From Verrucomicrobiota bacterium (GTDB lineage: Bacteria; Verrucomicrobiota; Verrucomicrobiia; Chthoniobacterales; UBA10450), in assembly GCA_003219355.1 (NCBI GenBank), contig QHOQ01000182.1, positions 1-6,771 on the forward strand: 6,771 bases of DNA. The letters are read 5' to 3'. Below are positions 1-6,533 of this stretch, piece after piece. The notes beneath the pieces were generated by a model. It searched no databases. It was not told the origin of the DNA and saw only the letters and a program-made list of their open reading frames with translations. Every line of letters begins with the position of its first letter. The first letter of the stretch is position 1. A program made the translations under genes and the position numbers.

Positions 1-1470
1 CATCGGATGGTCTTCGATTGCGCGCCGTGCGACTTGAATATCGTCGAACGGGACGGTGTGATCGGCGAACACCTGATAATTTTCGTGCCCCTTGCCTGCG
101 ATCAACACAATGTCGCGCGGCTGCGCCAGTGCGATGGCGCGACCAATCGCCGCCATTCGATCGACAATTTTCTCGTAATGAGTCGAGCGATAACCTTTTT
201 CGATTTCAGCGATAATGGAGCCCGGATCTTCTTTGCGCGGATTATCGGAAGTGATGATCGCATAATCAGCATACTGATCCACCATTTCACCCATCAGGGG
301 ACGTTTTTGGCGGTCACGATCGCCGCCGCATCCGAAAACGACAACCAGCCGACGCGGTTCGAGTTCACGCAAAGTTTTAAGAACATTTCCAAGCGCGTCC
401 GGCGTGTGTGCATAATCGACGAAGACCTGAAATTGTCGCTTCGCCGGAACTATTTCCAAACGTCCCGGTATTTGGGGCGACGTACCGAGGCTGAGGACTG
501 CATCGCGTAGATTAATTCCCAGAGCGTTCGCCGCCGCCAGCGCTGCCACTGAGTTTACGACGTTAAACCGGCCGATCAACGGGACACGAACCAGATAACT
601 CTTACCGCCGGCATCGAGTTGATAGGAAGTACCGCTAAACTCCACCCGGTAGTTCGAGGCGCGAAAATCCGCACGCGCTCCCATTCCGTAGGTAATGACC
701 CCAACGCGCTTGTCGATTTTGTTGAGCAGTTGTTCGCCATAGCGGTCATTGACGTTAACAATGGCGGTGGGCTTCCTTTTTTTTCGTTGGTTCCCAAGTT
801 GTGTGAAGAGCTTCGCTTTGGATTCGAAGTAGCTTTCCATCGTGCCGTGAAAATCGAGATGGTCCTGCGTGAGATTGGTGAAGACAGCGACATTCCATTC
901 GAGACCGCGAGTCCGGTCCTGGGCCAGCGCGTGTGAAGAAACCTCCATTGCCGCAGCTCGACAACCGGCGTTCACGATTTGCGCGAGCAGCTCCTGTAGA
1001 TCAAGCGATTCCGGCGTCGTCCGAATGGCTGGCAGAACGCGTTCACCGATTTCGTAACGCACCGTTCCGATCAAGCCGCAACGCAGGCTGGCTTTTTCGC
1101 AGATGTGCTTGATCAGAAAAGTGGTGGTGGTTTTCCCATTGGTGCCCGTGACCGCCGCCAGTTTTAATCTGTCGCCGGGCCGTCCGTAAAAGAGCCTGGA
1201 AAGATCAGCGAGTGCAGTTCGCGAGTTCTCCACAACGAGACAGGTGGCGCGCGGATATTTTTGCTCGCGCTCCGCCACGATTACCGAAGCGCCTTTCTCG
1301 ACGGCTTGGGCAATGAATTGGTGGCCGTCGCTCTTTCCACCCCGCAGTGCCACGAACAGGCTATTCCTTTGCGCCCGCCGCGAGTCATACGCGATGCTTT
1401 CCACTGGGCGATCAAGTGTGCCGATGACTTGGCGAACTGGAATCCCGTCGATGAGAGTTTTGAGCTGCAT
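1..1470 (-). CDS. murE: UDP-MurNAc-tripeptide ligase MurE, meso-DAP type (C-terminus cut by window edge)
   Basis: This cytoplasmic Mur ligase adds the third stem-peptide residue to UDP-MurNAc-L-Ala-D-Glu, using ATP. I translated 490 uninterrupted codons by hand from the ATG at 1470 to base 1; E. coli MurE has 495 residues, so only a few C-terminal residues and the stop are missing. Visible motifs are YDSR (28-31), the P-loop GTNGKTTT (109-116), TTPES (151-155), EVSSHAL (176-182), a probable carbamylated Lys in ESKAK (K218), LIGRFN (298-303), GRLE (336-339), VDYAHTPDAL (351-360), SDNPR (408-412) and AGKGHE (458-463). DNPR is the known signature for meso-diaminopimelate, as opposed to lysine, addition. 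The start is fixed by an in-frame TGA three codons upstream (1477-1479). It lies 27 nt behind ftsI with no clear Shine-Dalgarno, suggesting translation dependent on the upstream gene. An A8 run encodes a basic loop NQRKKRKP near residues 227-234. Confidence 0.96.
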   Translation of the reverse strand, partial: MQLKTLIDGIPVRQVIGTLDRPVESIAYDSRRAQRNSLFVALRGGKSDGHQFIAQAVEKGASVIVAEREQKYPRATCLVVENSRTALADLSRLFYGRPGDRLKLAAVTGTNGKTTTTFLIKHICEKASLRCGLIGTVRYEIGERVLPAIRTTPESLDLQELLAQIVNAGCRAAAMEVSSHALAQDRTRGLEWNVAVFTNLTQDHLDFHGTMESYFESKAKLFTQLGNQRKKRKPTAIVNVNDRYGEQLLNKIDKRVGVITYGMGARADFRASNYRVEFSGTSYQLDAGGKSYLVRVPLIGRFNVVNSVAALAAANALGINLRDAVLSLGTSPQIPGRLEIVPAKRQFQVFVDYAHTPDALGNVLKTLRELEPRRLVVVFGCGGDRDRQKRPLMGEMVDQYADYAIITSDNPRKEDPGSIIAEIEKGYRSTHYEKIVDRMAAIGRAIALAQPRDIVLIAGKGHENYQVFADHTVPFDDIQVARRAIEDHPM

Positions 1471-1497
1471 GAGGTTTCAACATGCCGGCTTAGGCGT

Positions 1498-3261
1498 TCA
1501 ATGGCGTGAAGCATTGGTTAAGGCAACTCGCTCTACCGGTATGGCTTTGCGGATTTCCTCATGCGGCTCAAGATCGAGATAGCGGGCAGCTTTTTCCGCG
1601 ATTCGCGAAAAGATTGGCCCCGCAATAAGCCCGCCGTAATTTAATTCCGGTTTACTCGTCTTCGCGTCATCGAGCACCACGAGACCGACGAACTCCGGCC
1701 GCTCGGCCGGCAAATAACCACTGAATGAGACGACATATTTGCCTTGTTCATAGCCGCCATTTGGATCGACCTTTTGGGCTGTGCCGGTCTTGCCAGCAAT
1801 CGTAAACCCGGGAACGGCCGCGGCAGCAGCAGTTCCGCGGTCGCTCACAACACCACGCAGCGCATCACCAATTTGTCTTGCCGTTTCAAGAGAAGTTACC
1901 TGGCGCAACACGACCGGAGAAAGTGAGCTGATCGGCTTGCCATCGGCGGTGGTAATTGACTTTACAATGCGCGGCATGACCAGTCTGCCACCGTTGGCAA
2001 TCGCCGCCATCGCCACAGTCATTTGTAATGGAGTGACTCCAATTTCGTGTCCCATCGGAATGCGCGTGATCGAAATCTTGCTCCACGATCGCGGGGGACG
2101 AATGACTCCGTTAATCTCGCCGGGAAGCTCAATTCCCGTGCGCTCGCCAAATCCGAAGCGACGGATGTATTCATAAAACTTTTGCTCGCCAACGCTGAGC
2201 GCGAGCTTTGCCGCGCCGATGTTACTCGATTTAATGAGAATGTCGCGGACGCTTAGATATGAAAACGCGCGATGATCGTGCAGGGCAGAGCCGCCGAAAT
2301 TCCACAGACCGTTTTCACAAAAAATCGTGGAATCAGGTCGGAGCTTGTGTTCATTGAGCGCCGCGGCCGCCGCCACAATCTTGAACGTGGAGCCCGGTTC
2401 CATCATGTCGATGATGGCGCGGTTTTTCATTTCCTCGGGCTTCGCTTCGGAACGGAGGTTTAAATCGAACTTCGGCCGATTGGCCATGGCTAGGATTTCC
2501 CCCGTTTGCGGCCGCATCAGGATAATCGTGGCCTTTTGCGGTCGATACTCATCTATTGCAGCGTCGATTTCGTTCTCAACAATGTTCTGCAAGTTTAGGT
2601 CGACAGTAAGATGGACTTGGTAGCCGTTCCGCGGCGCGCGTTCCTGTCCTCTGTAAGGAACAATCTCCTTGCCGACGCGATTGTGTTCGACATAGCGATA
2701 TCCGTCCTGCCCATGAAGATATTCCTCCATCGAAGCCTCCACTCCTTGAATGCCTCGATGTTCGAAGTCTGTGAATCCGATGACGTGACAAAGCATGGCG
2801 CCATTCGGATAGACTCGTGTGGCATCATTTTCGAAATAAATCCCGCGTAAGTTTTTGGCGAGAAGCTTTGTCCGGAGCGCGGTGGCCGACGACTCCGGCA
2901 CTTCACGCTTGATCACGATGTATCGGCGCTCACTATTTAATTTTTCCGCGAGTTGCCTGGTGGGAATCCTCAGCTCATCGCCGATAAGATCGACAATCGC
3001 CTCCCGATTGTTAAGATGTGTAGCGTCGGCCACTACAGTTTCGACCGGCACATTGTGGGCGAGGACCTCATTGTTTGCGTCGAGGATGGTGCCGCGTTCT
3101 GCATAGATGGTTTGTTTGTAAACGTGCTTTTCAGCAGCAAGCCCGGCGTACTCGTCGTGCTTGATTACCTGAAGATAAATCAGACGAAACGAGAACGCGC
3201 TGAAGAGCACAATGAAAACGCAGCAAACCAGTGCACAACGGCTCCGGCTATTCGGATTCAT
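1498..3261 (-). CDS. ftsI: Class B penicillin-binding protein, septal transpeptidase FtsI/PBP3
   Basis: This is a 587-residue DD-transpeptidase that cross-links septal peptidoglycan. It has a short basic N-terminus and one membrane anchor (about residues 9-31). A class B PBP dimerisation/pedestal region follows, with ERGTILD (55-61) and GIQGVE (170-175). The transpeptidase domain comes next. The three penicillin-binding motifs are intact: STFK with catalytic Ser291, SSN (345-347) and KTGT (491-494). No glycosyltransferase domain and no C-terminal PASTA repeats are visible, so it resembles Gram-negative FtsI rather than SpoVD or PBP2x. Its ATG overlaps the ftsL stop as ATGA (3258-3261), implying translational coupling; no strong Shine-Dalgarno is visible. 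It lies between ftsL and murE, the usual dcw position. That position favours FtsI over the elongation enzyme PBP2 (MrdA). Confidence 0.95.
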   Translation of the reverse strand: MNPNSRSRCALVCCVFIVLFSAFSFRLIYLQVIKHDEYAGLAAEKHVYKQTIYAERGTILDANNEVLAHNVPVETVVADATHLNNREAIVDLIGDELRIPTRQLAEKLNSERRYIVIKREVPESSATALRTKLLAKNLRGIYFENDATRVYPNGAMLCHVIGFTDFEHRGIQGVEASMEEYLHGQDGYRYVEHNRVGKEIVPYRGQERAPRNGYQVHLTVDLNLQNIVENEIDAAIDEYRPQKATIILMRPQTGEILAMANRPKFDLNLRSEAKPEEMKNRAIIDMMEPGSTFKIVAAAAALNEHKLRPDSTIFCENGLWNFGGSALHDHRAFSYLSVRDILIKSSNIGAAKLALSVGEQKFYEYIRRFGFGERTGIELPGEINGVIRPPRSWSKISITRIPMGHEIGVTPLQMTVAMAAIANGGRLVMPRIVKSITTADGKPISSLSPVVLRQVTSLETARQIGDALRGVVSDRGTAAAAAVPGFTIAGKTGTAQKVDPNGGYEQGKYVVSFSGYLPAERPEFVGLVVLDDAKTSKPELNYGGLIAGPIFSRIAEKAARYLDLEPHEEIRKAIPVERVALTNASRH

Positions 3262-3626
3262 CTTGTGGCAGGCTCGTTTGCGACTGGTTGAATTGCGTTT
3301 TCATCGGCGTGTCGCGCTGGAACCGTAAGTCGGACGATGTCGCGCTCGGAAATGGGAATCATCTTCAAATATCCTTCTTTCAAACGACGCTGTAAGGCCG
3401 AGCGTGAGGACAAGGCCGCAATTTGCACGCTGGCAACATCATTCTGCGTCCGGAGACTGATGAGCTCGTTCTCGACCGACTTCTTGCGCTCACCAAGATG
3501 ATAGAGTTGCAGCGTCAAATATACGTAGCTCAATCCGGCAAGCGCGAGAAAAGCTGTCACCACAATCCAGCGTGCGAGCGAAGCCGCGTTCACCGCATTC
3601 CGATTTTTTCGCTGGGAACGTTTCAT
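3258..3626 (-). CDS. ftsL: FtsL-like bitopic cell division protein
   Basis: This small protein of 122 residues has the FtsL layout. A basic cytoplasmic tail (KRSQRKNR, residues 2-9) precedes one transmembrane helix (about 19-38). A periplasmic segment (about 41-80) follows, rich in Leu, Glu and Arg with heptad-like spacing typical of a short coiled coil. The tail is polar and ends in TR. FtsL partners FtsB/DivIC and FtsQ and activates FtsWI at the septum. FtsL sequences are poorly conserved, so the call rests on architecture and on position between rsmH and ftsI, which is the classical place for ftsL. The ATG follows the rsmH TAG with no gap, and its stop overlaps the ftsI start. The main alternative is another bitopic coiled-coil division protein of the FtsB/DivIC type. 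Confidence 0.8.
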   Translation of the reverse strand: MKRSQRKNRNAVNAASLARWIVVTAFLALAGLSYVYLTLQLYHLGERKKSVENELISLRTQNDVASVQIAALSSRSALQRRLKEGYLKMIPISERDIVRLTVPARHADENAIQPVANEPATR

Positions 3627-4550
3627 CTAGATCTTTTCAGCCACCCGCAGCTTTGCAGTGCGTGAGCGCGGATTGGTGCGTTGCTCGTCTTCACTCGGCT
3701 CCACCGGTTTTGGCGTAATTAACCTGAGATCGTAATTAGGGTTGCGCTGCGGCGCCGGCCACTCCGGCCGATCGAGCCACTCCCGGCTATGATCGCGAAA
3801 GAAATTTTTAACGATCCGATCCTCCAGAGAATGAAAAGCGATAACAGCGATACGTGCACCGGTTTCGAGTCGTGCCGTTAGAACACGGAGACCCTCTTGG
3901 AGTGCACCGAGCTCATCATTTACTTCCATGCGCAACGCTTGAAAAACTTGCGTGGCTGGATGACGCCGACCGTGTCGACCAACGACCTTTTCGATGGCCC
4001 CCGCCAGTGGGAGAGTTTCGCGGAACGGGGATGTCTTCCGCATCTTTACAATTAAACTTGCGATACGACGCGCAGCCGGTTCCTCTCCGAGCTCGCGAAA
4101 CAAGCCGGTCAGTTGTTCTCCGCTGTATTCGTTAACAACAGTGGCAGCGGTCAATTCATTCCGTGGGTCCATGCGCATATCGAGCGGACCGTTGCGCATT
4201 AAGCTGAAGCCGCGCTCCGCGTTTTCGAGTTGTCGGGACGAAACGCCAAGGTCGAGAAGCGCGCCACCGATCGTGCCAAACCCAAGCTCGTCCAGAACCT
4301 TGTGCGCGCACCGAAAATTCGCCTGCTTCACGGCAACGCGCCGTCCGAACTGTGCCAGTTGCTCGGTCACATGTTGGACTGCATCGGGATCCTGATCCAA
4401 TGCCAGGACATCGGCACCAGCTCTTAAAAGCGCTTCCGCATGCCCACCGCCGCCGCACGTTCCGTCGACGACAAGAGAACCTGGTTTTACTGCGAGCAAC
4501 TCAACAACTTCCCCCGCGAGCACTGGGCGGTGATAAATAAAATCCTCCAT
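3627..4550 (-). CDS. rsmH: 16S rRNA m4C1402 methyltransferase RsmH (MraW)
   Basis: RsmH uses S-adenosylmethionine to methylate N4 of C1402 in the 16S rRNA P site. The chosen start gives 307 residues (E. coli RsmH has 313). The protein opens with the family hallmark HRPVL (7-11), then the SAM-binding motif I DGTCGGGGH (29-37), ALDQDP (50-55), LDLGVSS (99-105), RGFS (113-116) and GPLDMRMD (121-128). The C-terminus has the typical NPRSRTAKLRVAEK ending. An in-frame ATG at 4625 would add 25 residues but has no Shine-Dalgarno and puts sequence ahead of the normal N-terminus. The ATG at 4550 has AGGAGG eight bases upstream and is preferred. The stop TAG directly abuts the ftsL ATG. Confidence 0.95.
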   Translation of the reverse strand: MEDFIYHRPVLAGEVVELLAVKPGSLVVDGTCGGGGHAEALLRAGADVLALDQDPDAVQHVTEQLAQFGRRVAVKQANFRCAHKVLDELGFGTIGGALLDLGVSSRQLENAERGFSLMRNGPLDMRMDPRNELTAATVVNEYSGEQLTGLFRELGEEPAARRIASLIVKMRKTSPFRETLPLAGAIEKVVGRHGRRHPATQVFQALRMEVNDELGALQEGLRVLTARLETGARIAVIAFHSLEDRIVKNFFRDHSREWLDRPEWPAPQRNPNYDLRLITPKPVEPSEDEQRTNPRSRTAKLRVAEKI

Positions 4551-4558
4551 TTCCTGCG

Positions 4559-4564
4559 CCTCCT
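4559..4564 (-). promoter_or_regulatory. Ribosome binding site deciding the rsmH start
   Basis: AGGAGG on the minus strand, eight bases before the ATG at 4550. It is the strongest Shine-Dalgarno I found in the window and selects the inner rsmH start over the ATG at 4625. Confidence 0.85.
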
Positions 4565-4632
4565 CTTCGAGAATCAGCGGACCAGTCGCGAACCAGACAG
4601 GCCGCTCAAAGAACAATGCGTTCATAAGGTTT

Positions 4633-5109
4633 CTACAGGCCGATTACATTCGCGACATGCTGGTAGGTCGGCGTTTCTTCCTCATGCGCCCGTTTCCAGC
4701 GGTGTAGGTTCCAGATCTCAAAACGCCCTCGGCCACCAACAAGAGCAACTTCGTCCTTCAGTCCGATCTTCCTGCAGAGCTCCTCCGGCAAAACGAGGCG
4801 GCCCTGTCGATCCGCGATCCCGTGCTGGGCGCGCGAGTGCAGATGCCGCAAGAAAATGCGCCGATCATGCGCGGAAACGGCTTGATTAGATTCCACCGCT
4901 GAGCTCATTCCGGCAAACTCCTCTGGCGACATAACGAGGAGAAACAGATGATTTGCCTCGGGTAAAAGGATAAACTCTTCGGCTTCATCGCGCCGCCAAC
5001 GGGATGGAACCGTAATGCGATTCTTCTCATCAATCGAATGGCGAAACTCTCCGGCGTAAAAGTGCTGATGTGGAGAAAGGGAATCCATGCGTAAGTGGAG
5101 CTGATCCAT
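4633..5109 (-). CDS. mraZ: Transcriptional regulator MraZ
   Basis: MraZ is a DNA-binding protein of the SpoVT-AbrB fold that represses its own promoter and so the dcw operon. From the ATG at 5109 the protein has 158 residues (E. coli 152). It carries two AbrB-like half-domains with matching signatures: FYAGEFRHSIDEKNRITVP (17-35) and ADRQGRLVLPEEL (99-111). In the first, the usual DxKGR is DEKNR, so Asn30 replaces Gly. The frame remains open to a TTG at 5151, but that codon lies between the predicted -35 and -10 elements. A second ATG at 5088 gives 151 residues, closer to the family length but with no Shine-Dalgarno; the 5109 ATG follows GTGGGGAAAA, a weak one. Identity is very sure, the exact start less so. 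It heads the cluster, 82 nt ahead of rsmH. Confidence 0.93.
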   Translation of the reverse strand: MDQLHLRMDSLSPHQHFYAGEFRHSIDEKNRITVPSRWRRDEAEEFILLPEANHLFLLVMSPEEFAGMSSAVESNQAVSAHDRRIFLRHLHSRAQHGIADRQGRLVLPEELCRKIGLKDEVALVGGRGRFEIWNLHRWKRAHEEETPTYQHVANVIGL

Positions 5110-5140
5110 TTTTCCCCACTTGACCCCACTTTTAACCACT
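5101..5140 (-). promoter_or_regulatory. Probable MraZ operator: 10-bp direct repeat ladder
   Basis: Read on the minus strand, four consecutive 10-mers share the pattern ARTGG at exact 10-base spacing. They are AGTGGTTAAA (5131-5140), AGTGGGGTCA (5121-5130), AGTGGGGAAA (5111-5120) and a weaker AATGGATCAG (5101-5110). This matches the known MraZ target, TGGGN-type direct repeats with five-base spacers upstream of mraZ. The ladder covers the candidate -10 element and runs into the mraZ start codon, so bound MraZ should block initiation. Binding itself is inferred. Confidence 0.75.
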
Positions 5141-5158
5141 TCTCGGCACAACGGTCAA
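5130..5158 (-). promoter_or_regulatory. Candidate sigma-70 promoter of the dcw operon
   Basis: On the minus strand, TTGACC (5153-5158, five of six to TTGACA) is followed after 17 bases by TTAAAA (5130-5135, only three of six to TATAAT). A T-rich stretch just upstream (about 5159-5170) could act as an UP element. Transcription would start near 5123, about 14 bases before the ATG at 5109. The -35 and its placement against the operator are good; the -10 is weak. Confidence 0.5.
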
Positions 5159-5213
5159 TAAAAAAATAATGCCTGTTTGCAGCCACACCCGTCACCCGTA
5201 AGCTCCTCAAGGT

Positions 5214-5705
5214 ATGAAACTTTCCCAGGTTCAATCGACGATTGGTTGCGCCCTTATTCTATGCGCAGCTAAAATCGTATTCAGCCAGTCCCCAGCGCGA
5301 CCTGAGAATGGCGCCGTCCGAGTAACCGTATCGATGAACACGGATGGCTCACGTACTGTTTACGAATTTGATGACGCCCAACATAAGGCCATCGCAACCA
5401 CTACCGGCGAGGATGGCAAATTTCGCGAAAAAATTCACTACGACATCGATGAAGCCGGCCGTTTTTCCAGCGGCACGATTTTTGGGCCTGATGGTCACCT
5501 TCGTTTTAGGAGCCGTTACAAATACGATAGCTCCGGTCGTCTGCAGGAAGAAACCCAAAGCGCAGAGAACGGGACCCTGCTCCACAAGATTGTTTACAGC
5601 TACGATCCGACAGGTAAGCGAATTGGTTATTCGATCTTTGATGCCAATGGCAAACTCGTTGGCAGCACATTTGCCAGCAGCCCAAGTCCCAAGCGAAAAA
5701 AATAG
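5214..5705 (+). CDS. Predicted secreted small protein with four YD-like repeats, function unknown
   Basis: I do not recognise a named family for this 163-residue protein. Residues 1 to about 26 look like a Sec signal peptide: MKLSQ, then a hydrophobic stretch (10-23) and a likely cleavage near FSQS/PAR. No convincing lipobox is present, although Cys12 and Cys17 exist. From residue 46 the chain is a tandem of four degenerate units (46-68, 69-94, 95-120, 121-146), the last three exactly 26 residues. Each unit carries an aromatic beta strand (VYEFD, IHYDID, YKYDSSG, YSYDPTG) and ends in DG or NG. This resembles single YD repeats of the Rhs/teneurin type, or MORN-like beta hairpins, rather than an enzyme. 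The tail is basic (PSPKRKK). It diverges from mraZ and lies 112 bp before the exbB-like gene, so it may or may not share that transcript. The start has only AAGG one base away, a poor Shine-Dalgarno. Confidence 0.75.
   Translation: MKLSQVQSTIGCALILCAAKIVFSQSPARPENGAVRVTVSMNTDGSRTVYEFDDAQHKAIATTTGEDGKFREKIHYDIDEAGRFSSGTIFGPDGHLRFRSRYKYDSSGRLQEETQSAENGTLLHKIVYSYDPTGKRIGYSIFDANGKLVGSTFASSPSPKRKK
5349..5651 (+). repeat. Tandem protein repeat, 4 units of about 78 bp
   Basis: The repeat lies inside the secreted protein gene: units at 5349-5417, 5418-5495, 5496-5573 and 5574-5651. The pattern is an aromatic strand, a D/E-x-x-G turn, a second polar strand, then DG or NG. It is seen at protein level only; the DNA units have diverged, which points to an old duplication rather than a recent unstable one. 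Confidence 0.6.
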
Positions 5706-5817
5706 CGCCGGCGCCTTATCCACTGCGTTTTCACGCCTTAAAAGGGCAAAGAGCGAGCAAGGGCCAGGCTTCCACGACGACTTGCCACCTCAGGCAAAGA
5801 GGTCTAGAGAAATTGCG

Positions 5818-6495
5818 GTGATTGATTATCTTCAAAAGGGCGGTTTGCTAATGTGGCCAATTCTGGCTTGCAGCATCATTTCGATCGGCGTTTTTGCGGA
5901 ACGCCTCTTTTACTTTCATCGGGCAACGATCCACGTCGGCGAATTTCTCAAGGGGCTCTCGAATCTTATCCGGCGCCGAAATTTCGCGGAAGCCCTACAT
6001 GAATCGGCCGGTACACCGGGGCCAGTCGCGCGCGTGATTCATTCCGCTATCATCCGCCACGATGCACCGCGATCGGAATTACGCGACATCGTGCAGGAAG
6101 CAGGCCAACTCGAGGTGCCGAAGCTGGAGCGCTTTCTCGGGGTGCTGGCTACGCTCGCTTTCCTCGCGCCGCTGCTCGGTCTACTTGGGACGGTTGCCGG
6201 GATGATCGATGCGTTCGGGACCATCGCCTCAAGTGGCGGTTATGCGACAGTGACTGAGCTTTCCAGCGGCATTTACAAGAGTTTATTGACAACCGCAGCG
6301 GGTCTCGTCGTGGCCACGCCAACCTTTGTTGCCTATAGCTATCTCTCTTCGCGCGTGAATACCATGCTGCACGACATGGAGCGCGCTGGCATTGAGATCG
6401 TCCACATGTTGACGGAGAGTCGGCCGATCAGCGGTATCATAAGCTTCCAACGACCTGAGGAGACGGCCAGATCCGAGGCACGTACCGATTCTTGA
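5818..6495 (+). CDS. MotA/TolQ/ExbB-family inner membrane channel protein
   Basis: A 225-residue polytopic protein of the family that powers TonB, Tol or related energised systems. It has TM1 (about 9-30, with GGLLMWP and the ER of FAERL), a cytoplasmic loop, TM2 (about 107-130) with the signature APLLGLLGTVAGM (117-129), and TM3 (about 154-178) with SLLTTAAGLVVATP (155-168). Thr125 and Thr159 match the functional threonines of ExbB (Thr148, Thr181). Lys154 sits where E. coli ExbB has Glu176. I chose the GTG at 5818 because it keeps the conserved GG-x-x-MWP N-terminal segment. The ATG at 5851 would remove it, despite AAGGG ten bases upstream of that ATG. No good Shine-Dalgarno precedes the GTG. 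The ExbD-like gene follows after 38 nt, the usual pairing. TolQ, ExbB and other subfamilies cannot be told apart from sequence alone. Confidence 0.9.
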   Translation: MIDYLQKGGLLMWPILACSIISIGVFAERLFYFHRATIHVGEFLKGLSNLIRRRNFAEALHESAGTPGPVARVIHSAIIRHDAPRSELRDIVQEAGQLEVPKLERFLGVLATLAFLAPLLGLLGTVAGMIDAFGTIASSGGYATVTELSSGIYKSLLTTAAGLVVATPTFVAYSYLSSRVNTMLHDMERAGIEIVHMLTESRPISGIISFQRPEETARSEARTDS

Positions 6496-6533
6496 TCGAC
6501 ACTCAGTCGATCCCCAAATGCTGCAGCGCCCTC

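Noticed and set aside
7..510. Plus-strand open frame of 167 codons
   Set aside because: It lies wholly opposite murE, whose motifs run through the region on the minus strand. The plus-strand product has no recognisable motif or ribosome site.
1811..1840. GCN-rich stretch encoding five Ala in ftsI, possibly an expanded trinucleotide repeat
   Set aside because: The codons are mixed (GCT, GCC, GCG), and the segment has the normal length for the region before the AGKTGT motif of class B PBPs, so it is a composition effect and not an expansion.
5695..5716. GC-rich palindrome next to an A7 run, looking like a terminator for minus-strand transcription
   Set aside because: GCGCCGGCGC is self-complementary with no proper loop, giving only about three stem pairs around CCGG, and no minus-strand gene ends here. 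For the plus strand no T run follows it.
5344..5817. A long open stretch in the exbB frame, which would give a 383-residue protein overlapping the secreted-protein gene
   Set aside because: The residues before position 5818 show no family resemblance and are the shifted reading of the YD-repeat gene. The MotA/TolQ/ExbB homology begins right at the GTG.
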